A stretch of 64,000 nt of DNA from Paroedura picta (lineage: Eukaryota; Chordata; Lepidosauria; Squamata; Gekkonidae): assembly GCF_049243985.1 (NCBI RefSeq), contig NC_135371.1, positions 2,443,501 to 2,507,500 on the forward strand, given 5' to 3'. Position numbers and translations under genes: made by a program. Shown piece after piece: positions 34,116-60,231 of the stretch (its first letter is position 1; each line of letters opens with the position of its first letter). The notes beneath the pieces were generated by a model. It was given only the letters and a program-made list of their open reading frames with translations. It did no database searches and had not been told where the DNA came from.

Positions 34116-34583
34116 CAAGGAGGGTGCGGAGTCGTGTGGTTCTGGAGTGAGAGATAAGTTTCCTGAAGTTGGCATTAGCAAATTTTACCAGTTTGGGACT
34201 CCAAATTGCCCGTTTAAGGATTTTACTTCCAAAATTCTTCCTGTGTTTGGGACAACGTATGTCTGGCCTCGCTCTTTTCTGCAATAAATGTCAGTAAGTC
34301 AAAAGTACACTCTCAGCTTACAAAAAAACACCTAAAGAACATATTTAAATTTCTACAGAACAGAGACTGACTCCAGATTCTGATGCAATAATTCAGAGCA
34401 AATGATGATGGTTATCCAAGGAAGGACAGTAATGCTGTTAATTCATTAAATATGGTTGTATTTTGAGTAAAAAAAGGATGTTATTCAGTGGGTTTGCCAG
34501 TTTACATCTCTGGGACCTGGCATTTTATTTTACGGCACACGTGGCCCAGCCTGACAAAACAACATTTATCTCAGACCTCTGGG
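34116..34583 (-). other. 3' flank of gene 4
   Basis: Homologous to the 3' flanks of genes 5 and 6 (shared 'ttctgatgcaataattca', 'cctggcattttattt'). AATAAA on the minus strand at 34524-34529, about 55 nt past the stop, is the likely polyadenylation signal. Confidence 0.55.
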
Positions 34584-40944
<6,361 letters not shown>

Positions 40945-41318
40945 TCTCTTGGGCTGCGTCTGACTCGAAAAAGGCACTTCACTTGCCTGTGAAGAGGGGG
41001 AAGGGAGGCTATCAAAAAAGGCAGGAAGAAAACAAAGGGGAACTGAGTTATGTCACTGACCCTGCGGAAGAGATGCCTAAGGATTACCCCCGTGGATCAG
41101 GAGGAGCGTCCCTGCTGCTGCTTGTGGATCAGGATTAACGTCATGGAGGGAAGCATTCCTAGGTATGAAAACCACCTATCAACATTTTAGGTTAGCTGCC
41201 TCCTGATGCCTTTCATCTTGAACATCCAAGGATACCAGAAACACCTGGGAAGAACTGAACACCTCCCAACATGGAGCAAGGACTGCAAACTGGTGCCTCT
41301 CCACGGGACTGTCCAGAC
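40945..41318. other. Gene 4 intron 1, 3' part
   Basis: Homologous to the matching part of genes 1, 2 and 5 (a degenerate 'aagaggaagggaggctatc' region). No exon recognised. Confidence 0.4.
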
Positions 41319-41450
41319 CAGGGGTAGTCAAACTGCGGCCCTCCAGATGTCCATGGACTACAATTCCCAGGAGCCCCTGCCAATGCTGGCAGGGGCTTCT
41401 GGGAATTGTAGTCCATGGACATCTGGAGGGCCGCAGTTTGACTACTCCTG
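41319..41450. mobile_element. hAT foldback MITE, copy 9
   Basis: A 132-bp palindrome with perfect duplication gtccagac on both sides. Confidence 0.92.
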
Positions 41451-41689
41451 GTCCAGACGGAAGTCAGAAGCACTGAGGCCCTGCTCTGCCCCAACAGAAC
41501 TGGCCTGAAATGTTCCTTGTTGGTGGTTGTTGGATACATTTAATTCTTGTTCCAAATATGATGTCTTCTGAAGTTGGTTTATAGCTATTTTCATAAATGC
41601 AGGTGTCACGAGGTGTGAACTCTCTCCCTTCTTTAACAAAAAGGAGAAATTTATTTGATGTTGCTGCTTAAACTGAATAGGTCACACTT

Positions 41690-42125
41690 GTACATGGAAG
41701 CTTCTGCCTTGAATAAAAATCTTTGTTGGTCTTAAAGGTGCCCCTGGACTCAGACTTTGATCTGCTGCTTCAGACCAGCATGGCTTCAGACCGACCCACC
41801 TGGATCTCCATTACGGGTCTTCCGCCATTTAATGGGACTGGGTGCAGTCCGTGGGATGGTACATTCAGTAAACTACGACATAGAATTCGCGTTCTCGAAC
41901 TACCTGAATCTGTCTTCACGGGAGGCACCACATTAAGCTACCTGGAAAGGATACCTGGCAGCCTTAGGGAGACACTCCCACAGGTGCAGTCTAATGTTTC
42001 CTTCCATACAAAATGCAAAAACCTGGACTATTCTGAAGAACTGTGCATGCACATGAATACTTTTGCCTTAAATGCAACTTTGTTGGTCTTAAAGGTGCCC
42101 CTGGACTCTGTTCTAGAATTAATTT
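41690..42125 (+). repeat. Two copies of the unclassified repeat
   Basis: 'ttgttggtcttaaaggtgcc' occurs in both halves (41720-41760 and 42080-42115), each after a 'gccttgaataaaa'-like or 'gccttaaatgcaact' lead-in. Confidence 0.55.
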
Positions 42126-42304
42126 AAATAAATAAAATGTCCCCCTCACCAGTTACCAGCACATTGGGGAGGGGCCTCCCCAGTTAATATGCATGAATCC
42201 TCCCATATGATAATTCTTGGGTCTTTTTCCTGGGCCTCCCCCTGACCTCCAGGGCTGAGAATTTATTTGATTTGTGAAATTCAGATCCCGCCTCTCTGCC
42301 CCTC

Positions 42305-42520
42305 GATGGAGCAATCTGGCAAGCTAGGTTTGATTCCCAGCTTCTCTGCATGCAGCCAGCTGGGTGACCTTGGGCTAGTCACAGTCCTGGTAGAGCTGTT
42401 CTCACAAAGCAATCTGTCAAGGGCTCTCTGAGGCAGGGAAGGCAATTGTAAGCCACTTTGAGACATCCCCGGTGTGTGTGTGTGTGAAAAGCGGGGTATA
42501 AAAAACCAACCCTTCTTCTT
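42305..42520 (+). repeat. tRNA-derived SINE, head damaged
   Basis: 'gctaggtttgattcccagct', 'gcagccagctgggtgacc' and the tail 'gcggggtataaaaaaccaac' with a short (GT)n run. Confidence 0.78.
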
Positions 42521-42818
42521 CCGTCAAAATGAATAGATTACTCCCTCCTGCTGGAATGGGGCTGGAGGCGGCTTACAACCCAGAAAACACACCTGACGAG
42601 GCGGCACAAAAGGCAATAAATCAACGTTGACATTTATAAAGCGCTGACCAATCTCTCCCCTGCCAAGCAGGGCGGGCCCACGCGGCGGATCGGGACCCCC
42701 CCCCCCCAAGGCCGCCCGGGAAAGAGCCGCCTGGCAAGTCCCTCGGCAGGCAGCTGGTCCCACCGGTCGGGACTAACCCTTAAAGCCCCGGAAAGCCCCG
42801 CTGGGGAACCATTTAGCC

Positions 42819-42944
42819 CAGGGGTAGTCAAACTGCGGCCCTCCAGATGTCCATGGACTACAATTCCCAGGAGCATTCGCTGGCAGGGGCTCATGGGAAT
42901 TGTAGTCCATGGACATCTGGAGGGCCGCAGTTTGACTACCCCTG
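42819..42944. mobile_element. hAT foldback MITE, copy 10 (shared site with gene 1)
   Basis: A 126-bp palindrome with perfect duplication atttagcc. It lies 76 bp from the gene 4 first-exon donor, matching copy 2 in gene 1 in position and flanking words. Confidence 0.92.
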
Positions 42945-43021
42945 ATTTAGCCCCTTCAAACCTCCAGCGAAAAGACCCCAAGCGGGCAGGAATTCTGCCT
43001 CCCGAGACTGCAAAGGCTTAC

Positions 43022-43330
43022 TTGAGAGTAAACTCCCCCGGGATCCGGCCCCGAGGCTTCCTCCTCCTGCTGCGGCCCCTTTGAAGTGCCCGGCCCTTGC
43101 TCGGCCTCTCTAGGAAGCAGCTCGGCGGCTTTAACCCTTTGGCTGCTGCAGCGGAATGCCACAAGCGCCCTGCCCGTCCCACGCAGACCCCAACGGAGCG
43201 GCCTGCAGCCGGCAGCTCCCCCCCCTCCTTGTCGATGCTGGCAGGCAGTTCTCAGCGAGGCTTCTTTTCCCTGCTTGCAGGAGCCTCCAAACCTCCTTGC
43301 TTTCTCCTCCCCACCACCCTGTGAGTACGC
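43022..43330 (-). promoter_or_regulatory. Gene 4 first exon and promoter region, GC-rich
   Basis: Shares 'cttgctcggcctctctag' and 'agctcggcggctttaaccct' with gene 1. The minus-strand donor is CTCTCAA|GTAAGC at 43021. Read as an untranslated first exon; the start site is unknown. Confidence 0.6.
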
Positions 43331-43617
43331 CAGGGTGGAGAGAGCTCTGCAAGAACAGCTCGAACAGGACTGGGAGCGGCCCAGGGTCACACAGCTGGCT
43401 GTATGGGGAGGAGGAGTGAGGATTCAAGCCCACCATTCCAGATTAGAGGATGCTGCTCTTGACCGTTATAACAACAAACTGGCTGGTGAAGTAGGGCAAT
43501 CTTATGAATCCTGCTTCCCGCCCCACTTAAAAGGAGGAGTCAAAGGCCCTGGTTGTAGTTTTAGTTGCAGGAGATCTGGATCAAACTGCCCCCCATGTCT
43601 GTGGACTTGGCAGGAGG

Positions 43618-43785
43618 GCCGGCTTGGTGTAGTGGTTAGGAGTGCAGACTTATAATCTGGTGAGCTGGGTTTGATTCCGCACTCCTCCCCCACATGCAGC
43701 CAGCTGGGTGACCTTGGGCTAGTCACAGCACTGATCGAGCTGTTCTGCCCGAGCAGGAATATCAGGGCTCTCTCTGGGAACTTGC
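43618..43785 (+). repeat. tRNA-derived SINE, 5' half
   Basis: 'gcttggtgtagtggttagga' and 'gctgggtttgattccgcact' show a well-kept tRNA-like head; the 3' half is missing. Confidence 0.82.
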
Positions 43786-44862
43786 CACTACCACATGACC
43801 TCTGTGTGGAATTGCCTGCTGGGAAGGTCAAGACTCCCAGCTCCCCTTCCCAGACCTGAGGCCTTGCCTGTATGCCTCCTGCTGCCCTGCACTTGATCAC
43901 AACAGGGACAGCCTGGTGTTCCCCTGGAGGAATATGAATAGCCACCTGACAACTGCCACCCTTCCTCTTTCTGGAGCTCCTTTTACAATACTGTGATTTA
44001 ATTTATGGTATCCAAGATGGTGCCGGTATATGTGGCACAGAAAAGCACTACCAGCATCCAAAGTGATAAAGCATTTATTTAAAAGAAAAATGTTCATAAG
44101 CATGCTTTTAGCACAGCACCCGATTGAGCAAAGGATCCAAAAGAAATGGGTGAAACACAATCCCTCTGTCCTCCTTTCTATACATGCCCTATCAGATATT
44201 AAAATCTACAACAGGCTCCTTATCTTAGGAAGTTGCAGATCTCTACAGAGTTTCTGTTACCTCGATGTTTCCTTCAGCTCTCAAAGCAAGCACACCATCA
44301 GTGGCTGCCTTCCTGAGACCTCAGTTAAGAGATCTGTCTCCTCTGATGGACCCCCCCAAAAGTGAAAATGGACTGAAGTATACCTGGAAAACAATTTAAC
44401 TGACTCCCCCTCCTCCCAGCCTGCTTGTTCTCTGCCCCAAGGATTAAAAACAAACAAACAAACCTTTAAATCTCGGAGTAGAAGTTTTGCTCAATTCAAA
44501 CCTCCAAAGAGCAAATGCATTTCATCAAAACTTCCCCTCCCAAGTTTCCTTTACAGAAAGTTTATCTGCAACGAATCCAGACAAATCAGTTATAAGAACA
44601 TACAAGGTAACGTATTTCACATGAGAGAATATACATGCAAGTCATCCATCGTAGGGCCACAAACAGGAATGAGTCCACTTAACAGAGTCTATGACCTTCC
44701 TGGAAAGGAAATCTGCAACCACAGTTACATCGAGCAACATGCTCAGTCTCCTATGTTGAATTCCTGAATGCTCCAAAATCACTTCTGAAGTACGGTGTTT
44801 GTTTTCTTCATTTTGCAGGCACAGCCAAGATGTATAGTTGGTTAAGAGGGTGAATTAGAATA
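43786..44862. other. Intergenic, no gene recognised
   Basis: About 1 kb between gene 4's promoter and a CR1 scrap. An open stretch at 44030-44365 (plus) has no recognisable similarity. No named repeat. Confidence 0.4.
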
Positions 44863-45035
44863 ACACAATCATAGAGTTGGGAGGGACCTCCAGGATGGTC
44901 TAGTCCAACCCCCTGCAGCATGCAGGAAATTCACAACTACCTGCCCACCCACAGTGACCCCAGTTTCATGCCCAGATGTTGTCCCCCCAAAACCAGAATC
45001 TGGCCAGTCTGGCCTGGAGGAAATTATTGTCCCCA
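44863..45035 (-). repeat. CR1 3' fragment
   Basis: 'caatcatagagttgggaggg' and 'tggtctagtccaaccccctg', followed by 'acctgcccacccacagtgac', which recurs at 54090. Confidence 0.8.
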
Positions 45036-45882
45036 TCTATGTCAAAATTTGACCTGTAGCCACACAACTGTCCAACTCAGAAAAGCTACAAGTTGCCTAT
45101 TGACCCTTATTTATTTATTTTCTTAGATTTCTTTGCCGCCCTCCCATATGGCCCAGGGTGGGTGACGTCGTGGGGTTCCCAACTCCAGTTTGCCTTTACC
45201 TTGTCCTTCATGGGTGGGATGTTCCTTCTACCCACCTGCAGAAGACCCCCTGTGACATTCCAAGCAACCCTTTTCCAGCTTGCTGCTGAGGCCTGTCCCT
45301 TAAATGGCCCTTAACACCCTCGCCAAATGTTCCAAGTGTGAAACCAATTCCTTGCAAGGCGCTCTGATGCCATGTAAGCCACTGCAAATTCTCACCTGCC
45401 ACTCCTCAAATCATTTGCCAGCTTCTGAAAAAAAGTACCTGCATTCCTCAGACCAACATGCCACACAGTACGTCACCTTGTGCAAACCAAGGATAAAGGC
45501 AATAAAAGTCCATAAATCAAAAGTACATTCTCTGCTTATAGATTCACACCTAGTCAGCATTCCCAAGATTGCTACAGCATAGTCACTGACTTTAGATTCT
45601 GATGCAATAATTCACAGTAAGAGATGCCAGTTATCAATGACTTCTATCAAGGAAATATGGTTTAATGTTTTAAGCAAGTCTGTATTTTGAGAAATAATTT
45701 ATATCATTAACTGGGTTCTCCTGTGTCCTTTCTAAAGTTGACCTTTGGTACCTGGTATTACATTTTATAGTGCAGCTTGACAAATTGACATTTATTAAGG
45801 GATTTATAGACTTCCTGTAAGCAGCTTCCAGGTGATTATGTCAGAGCTGGCCCTCATAACAAGTGAGTCTGACACCCCTGGG
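45036..45882 (-). other. 3' flank of gene 5
   Basis: 45095-45175 holds a LINE tail. From about 45500 the sequence aligns with the 3' flanks of genes 4 and 6. AATAAA on the minus strand at 45791-45796, about 90 nt past the stop, is the likely polyadenylation signal. Confidence 0.5.
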
Positions 45883-55256
<9,374 letters not shown>

Positions 55257-55282
55257 CTCCTTTCCCTTATCTTAGGTAGCAT

Positions 55283-56036
55283 CTGATCGTAGAAAGATAC
55301 CTTTTTTCACATGGCTATGAAGAGGAAGAGGAAAAGATATCAGAAAGGCAGAAAGACATCAGAAGAGAACAGAGGTACATCACTAGCTGTGGTCAAGAGA
55401 CAACTAAGGATTACCTTGTGGATCAGAAGGAGTGTCCTTGTTGCAGATCTATCCTGAAGGAAAAGGAAATCACATCTCTGTTTGGCCTTTCCAAAATTTG
55501 TTGCAGGCGTCATGACTTTGGCCTCTGATGATTGGGTTTAGCAGTCTGTCCTAGGATTTGCATCTCAACATACATTGGATCCTGGGACAAGATTATTGGG
55601 AAGGGCTTACGTCAGAAAAGGGGAATGCAAACTCAACTCCAAATCTTCTCAGAAGGGTCAAGCGACAACAAATAAAATTTAAAAACCTAATAAAATATTA
55701 AATATATGGAGTGCACACATAATATTAAAGCTATCGGGGGTCTGACTATCAGACTGCACAACATACAAGCATGTCTGGTAGATGAATAAATATTTTATTT
55801 GTTGGAGCTGGACCCGTTTAAGAAAAAGGGCAACAGTTTAGCCCAGCCTTTTTCGACCTTTTGACCGGGGAGGAAACCCAGAAATATTTCTCAGGCTTGG
55901 AGGCATCCCGAAAGTGGTGTCGTGCCCTTTCACAGATGGGGGCGAGGAAGCTGCAGGAGGCAGGCAACCCAAAAGCACACTCTGTCCCAGCAGGGCAGGG
56001 CAGGGGGGCAGCCTAGATGGACGGGCCACGTACAGG
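55283..56036. other. Gene 5 intron 1
   Basis: Mostly unremarkable. 55843-55930 is a fragment of the hAT-like element with 'cctttttcgaccttttgacc'-type ends (compare 22855-23746). Confidence 0.45.
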
Positions 56037-56130
56037 AATCATAGAATCATAGAGTTGGAAGGGGCCATAGAGGCCATCTAGTCCAACCCCCTGCTCAACG
56101 CAGGATCAGCCCTAAGCATCCTAAAGCAAT
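56037..56130 (-). repeat. CR1 3'-end fragment
   Basis: 'catagaatcatagagttgga' and 'catctagtccaaccccctgc'. Confidence 0.82.
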
Positions 56131-56414
56131 CCTAAGGAAGTCAAGCATCCTAAGGAAGATGACGGATGGGGGGGTGGGGGAGTTACATGTTAGGCAGCGG
56201 ATGGGGCATGCATGATTAGAAGTGGCCTTTCTTTGTTTCCGTTTATTGCAAGATTTAGATCCCGCTGCTCTTCTTCCTCCCCCCCCCCGGGCCACCAAAG
56301 CAGCTACCAATTAAAAAAACCCCTTAGGAAAATCGCGCTTTTCACCCCGCCCCCGTCTCTGCAAGGTTTAGGATCTGCTCCCCTCCCCCTCCCCCTCCCC
56401 CCCCTCCCGCTTAC

Positions 56415-56600
56415 TTGCAAGGAAGCCTCCCCGGGATCCGGCTGGCGCCTTTGCATTTCGGGAGCCCTCCGCCCCCCCACCCCGCCTTGCTCGACCGCTC
56501 TAGCCAAAGGCTCGGTGGGCTTAACCCTATCAGTGCTGCGGGGCAACGCTTCCTGCCCTCTCGCCACGCGGAGCTTCAGCCCGGCTGCCCGCAGCAACAC
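56415..56600 (-). promoter_or_regulatory. Gene 5 first exon and promoter region, GC-rich
   Basis: CpG-rich block with 'cttgctcgaccgctctagcc' and 'ggtgggcttaaccctatcag', homologous to the others. The minus-strand donor TTGCAA|GTAAGC is at 56414. C-rich runs at 56380-56405 flank it. Confidence 0.6.
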
Positions 56601-56624
56601 CCCACAGCAGTGACTGGCCACAGT

Positions 56625-57090
56625 TCCCTTCCTCTCCCCACTACAGGCTCCCTGCGAGGTAGACGGGGCTGAGAGAGCCCTAATATTACTGAAGAAGACG
56701 AGTTGGCTCTTATATGCTGCTTTTCTCTACCTGAAGGAGTCCCAAAGCGGTTTACAATCCTCTTCCCTTTCCTCTCCCCACAACACACACCCTGTGAGGT
56801 AGGCGGGGCTGAGAGAGACCTGATATTACTGAAGAAAAGTTGGCTGTTATATGCTGCTTTTCTTTACCCAAAAGAGGCTCAAAGCGGCTTACAATCCTCT
56901 TTCCTCTCCCTGTGAGGTAGGCTGGACTGAGAGACCCCTGATATTCCTGCTCTGTGAGAACAACTGTGAGAACAGCGCTAAGACAACCGCGACTAGCCCA
57001 GGGTCCCCCAGCAGGCTGCATGTGGGGGAGGGACGGGGAATCAAACCAGATCAGAAGCCGCGGCTCTTAAGCACCACACCACACGGAGGC
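56625..57090 (-). repeat. Array of three SINE 3' halves ending in one full head
   Basis: Three consecutive copies of the SINE 3' half occur (about 56625-56700, 56700-56835 and 56835-57000), each ending near 'ctgatattactgaagaa' or a variant. Only the last continues into a tRNA-like head (to 57090). It lies at the edge of the gene 5 promoter block. Confidence 0.78.
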
Positions 57091-57206
57091 GTTCCTGGGG
57101 ATGTGAAGGGTCGTGATGCTTGGCAGTGTGTCTCCTTGCTTCATTTTCCTTTTCACACGTTGTTCTTTTTCTCTCCCCCAGGGAGAGGCCTCTCCTCATA
57201 GCCAAG

Positions 57207-57482
57207 CGAGTCATAGAATGATAGAATGATAGAATCCTAGAGTTGGAAGGGGCCATGAAGGCCATCTAGTCCAACCCCCTGCTCAACGCAGGATCAGCCC
57301 TAAGCATCCTAAAGCATCCAAGAAAAGTGTGTATCCAACCTTTGCTTGAAGACTGCCAGTGAGGGTGAGTTCACCACCTCCTTAGGCAGCCTATTCAACT
57401 GCTGAACTACTCTATGAAACATTTTTTTCCTGATCTCTAGCTTATATCGTTGTACTTGTAGCTTAAACCCATTACTGCAATG
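57207..57482 (-). repeat. CR1 LINE 3' fragment
   Basis: 'agaatcctagagttggaagg' through 'tagcttatatcgttgtactt'. Same family as 10455-11085, cut at about 57482. Confidence 0.88.
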
Positions 57483-58247
57483 CCTAACAGCCCCCCTCCC
57501 TCCGAACAGCCATGTTCCCCAGGGGGACTCCCCTCTGTGGTCTGAAGGTGTCATTTCTGGCAATCCCCAGGTCCCCCCTGGAGGCTGGCATCCCTGGACC
57601 TCCCTCAGGCATAATGCCACAGAGTCGCCTCCCCCCCCCCCCACCAGCAGCCCTTTTCTGCAGGAGAACTGATCTCTGTTGCCCGGAGATGGGATGAGCT
57701 TCTAGGGGAGGCTTCCTTTTAATTATGCCGGCACCCTTGCCTCATTTGCTGGCACACTGTACTCCATAACCAGTAATACACCGCAGCAGCCAAGGCCTGG
57801 GAGCAAGCTAGACACAGGGACACCCTGAAACACCCTGACCAGCCACACTGCCAGGACAGAATCCATCTTGGAAACCAGGACATGCCTCCGCTCGCCCTCT
57901 GCTGCAGGTACTTCTGGACTCTGATTCCATCCCATAGTTTTGCTGATAGTGCGGTCTGGCCAGAACTGGTTTGGCCAGGGGCTCTTGGCCAATGTCTTTG
58001 TCTCCTGCCCCTGACTAACACTTGGCTGCTCTGCTGCCAGGGGTGAAGCCCATCGCCCGGTCATTAGCAACTGTCTTCTTTTTCCTTGCTGCCGTCGACT
58101 TTTTTCTTTTTTGTGTCTTTTCCAGTGAATCTTGCCTTTTTTTAAATAAAATTTTATTTAACATTCATACATACATATTGAAAATAGAGATACAACCAAT
58201 ACCCAAAATCCAAGAAAAATGCAAAAAAAATCCCATTTATAAATTAT
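57483..58247. other. Intergenic, nothing recognised
   Basis: No gene or named repeat. A poly-C run lies at 57631-57642, and there is an AT-rich patch at 58130-58245. Confidence 0.35.
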
Positions 58248-58522
58248 AGAAGAAGAGTTGGTTCTTATATGCGACTTTTCCCTACCCGAAGGAGGCTCAA
58301 AGCAGCTTACAGTCGCCTTCCCTTTCCTCTCCCCACAACAGACACCCTGTGGGGTGGGTGAGGCTGAGAGAGCCCTGATATTCCTGCTCGGTCAGAACAG
58401 TTTTATTAGTGCCGTGGGGAGCCCAAGGTCACCCAGCTGGCTGCATGTGGGGGAGTGCAGGATCCAACCCGGCATGTCAGATTAGAAGTCCGCACTCCTA
58501 ACCACTGCACCAAACTGGTTCT
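58248..58522 (-). repeat. tRNA-derived SINE
   Basis: Full reverse copy: 'agaagaagagttggttctta' at the left, 'accactgcaccaaactggtt' at the right. Closest to the copy at 48177-48463. Confidence 0.88.
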
Positions 58523-59188
58523 TATAATTATAATGATCAGCTCTGCAGGCAAGAATGGCTACTTTGAAGGCCGGACTCTGAGGCATTGTACAAAATCCCC
58601 TCTCCAACCAAATGTAGACTTGTCTGCTCATAAAATAACTAAAAAATGACAGCCTCAGTTAGCTATTTTAGCTTCTAGTGAGAGTCCAGGCTTGATTTTG
58701 TGAAGAATTCACTGATTTGTTTTTCTGTGGTTAACAATAACCATAAAATTCTCTTCTGACAACACAGTGAGGGGGGGGGGGTCTTACAACCCTGATGCTC
58801 CTGCTAGTCCCCATGCTTGAACCTCAGCACCACAGGGGTATAGGTCTGTCTTTGTGGAAGGTCAGGTCTCTAAGTGGGACTGAAATGGTCAGAGGGAACA
58901 GACTTGAATTTGAATCACCCCAACATGGCAGGAGAAAAGGGCTGATTTAGGAGTTCTGGTCATCAACAGGTGGCCGGTGAATTTGTGTGGTTTTTTTAAA
59001 AGATGGGTTGAGGAAGTGTTGAGGGGAATGGCAACAGTTCCTTTGTGTCGAAAATAATGCCGTTAATTGGGTTTCCTTGTGTCCTTTCTACATTTTATAT
59101 CTTGGGTACATTTTATGACACACACACGGCTTAGTCCAAGTAAGCGACATTAATGTCAGATCCTCATAACAAATGAGTTTGAAGTCTC
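58523..59188 (-). other. 3' flank of gene 6
   Basis: The last 150 bp align with the 3' flanks of genes 4 and 5 ('gggtttccttgtgtcctttct', shortened here). No AATAAA was seen close to the stop. The rest is unremarkable. Confidence 0.4.
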
Positions 59189-60231
59189 TTAAAAAGTAAC
59201 ATGGCTTTTCTCTGCGTGGGTTCTCTGATGCTGCTGAAGATGGGCGCTTTGACTGAATCTCTTCCCGCACTCAGAGCACTCAAAAGGTCTCTCCCCTGCG
59301 TGGGTTCTCAGATGCCATTGAAGAGTGTCGCTGTGTCCGAATCTCTTTGCACACTGGAGGCATTCAAAAGACTTCTCCCCTTTGTGGTTTCTCTTATGCC
59401 TTTGAAGACTGCCACGCTGAGTGAATCTCTTTCCACATACTGAACATTCAAAGGGCTTCTCTCCTGTGTGGATTCTTTGGTGCCGATAAAGGTGGCTACT
59501 TCGATTGAATTTGCTTCCACACTCTGAGCATTCAAAACGCCTCTCCCCCGTGTGGGTTCTTTTATGCTGGTGAAAAGCGCTACTTTGACTGAATTTGCTT
59601 CCACACTCTGAGCATTCAAAAGGTTTCTCCCCTGTGTGGGTTCTTAGATGCTGCTGAAGACTGCCTCTCTGACTGAATCTCCTCCCGCACTCTGAGCACT
59701 CGAAGGGTTTCTCCCCTGTGTGGGTTTTTTGGTGCTGCTGAAGATTACTACGCTGATTGAATCTCTTCCCACACTCTGAGCATTCAAAAGGTTTCTCCCC
59801 TGTGTGGGTTCTTAGATGATTTTGGAGAGAGTCACTCCGACTGAATCTCTTCCTGCACTCAGAGCATTCAAAAGCCTTCCCACCTGTGTGGGTTCTTTGG
59901 TGCAGGTGAAGCTGTCCGCACTCACTCGATTTATTTTCCCTGTGCATTTGTAAATGGACGTTATATTGGGTTTGGTCGAAGAAGTTCAGTCCACACGCCA
60001 AGCACTTATATATAACAAAATAAAAATTATATGATCCCCCTGCCATGTGAATGACTTGAAGAAAATCCCCCCCTTGGCAAGGAATAGCTGGATCCCTCTT
60101 CTCAACCACACGGCTACCTTTCTGCAGCTGAGACCTATCTTCATTCTTGAAGTTTACCCTCATGCCTTCATTCTTGACTTCCTCCGGCAATTGATGACCC
60201 AGGTAGCCACAACTCTTGTGTCTCTGATCCT
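59189..60231 (-). CDS. Gene 6 finger exon: 9 canonical C2H2 fingers
   Basis: The exon starts after 'gagtaactccag'-type acceptor sequence (AG at 60232-60233), three bases shorter than the usual CAGCAG arrangement. The first finger [21 protein letters not shown] runs into a truncated unit ([12 protein letters not shown]), which marks an internal deletion of units 2-5, including the otherwise conserved CFQCGKYF finger. Eight clean fingers follow. It ends KSHVTF. Confidence 0.92.

Noticed and set aside
44030-44365. 112-codon plus-strand open frame between genes 4 and 5
   Set aside because: No domain, signal peptide or homologue recognised, and no splice or promoter context.
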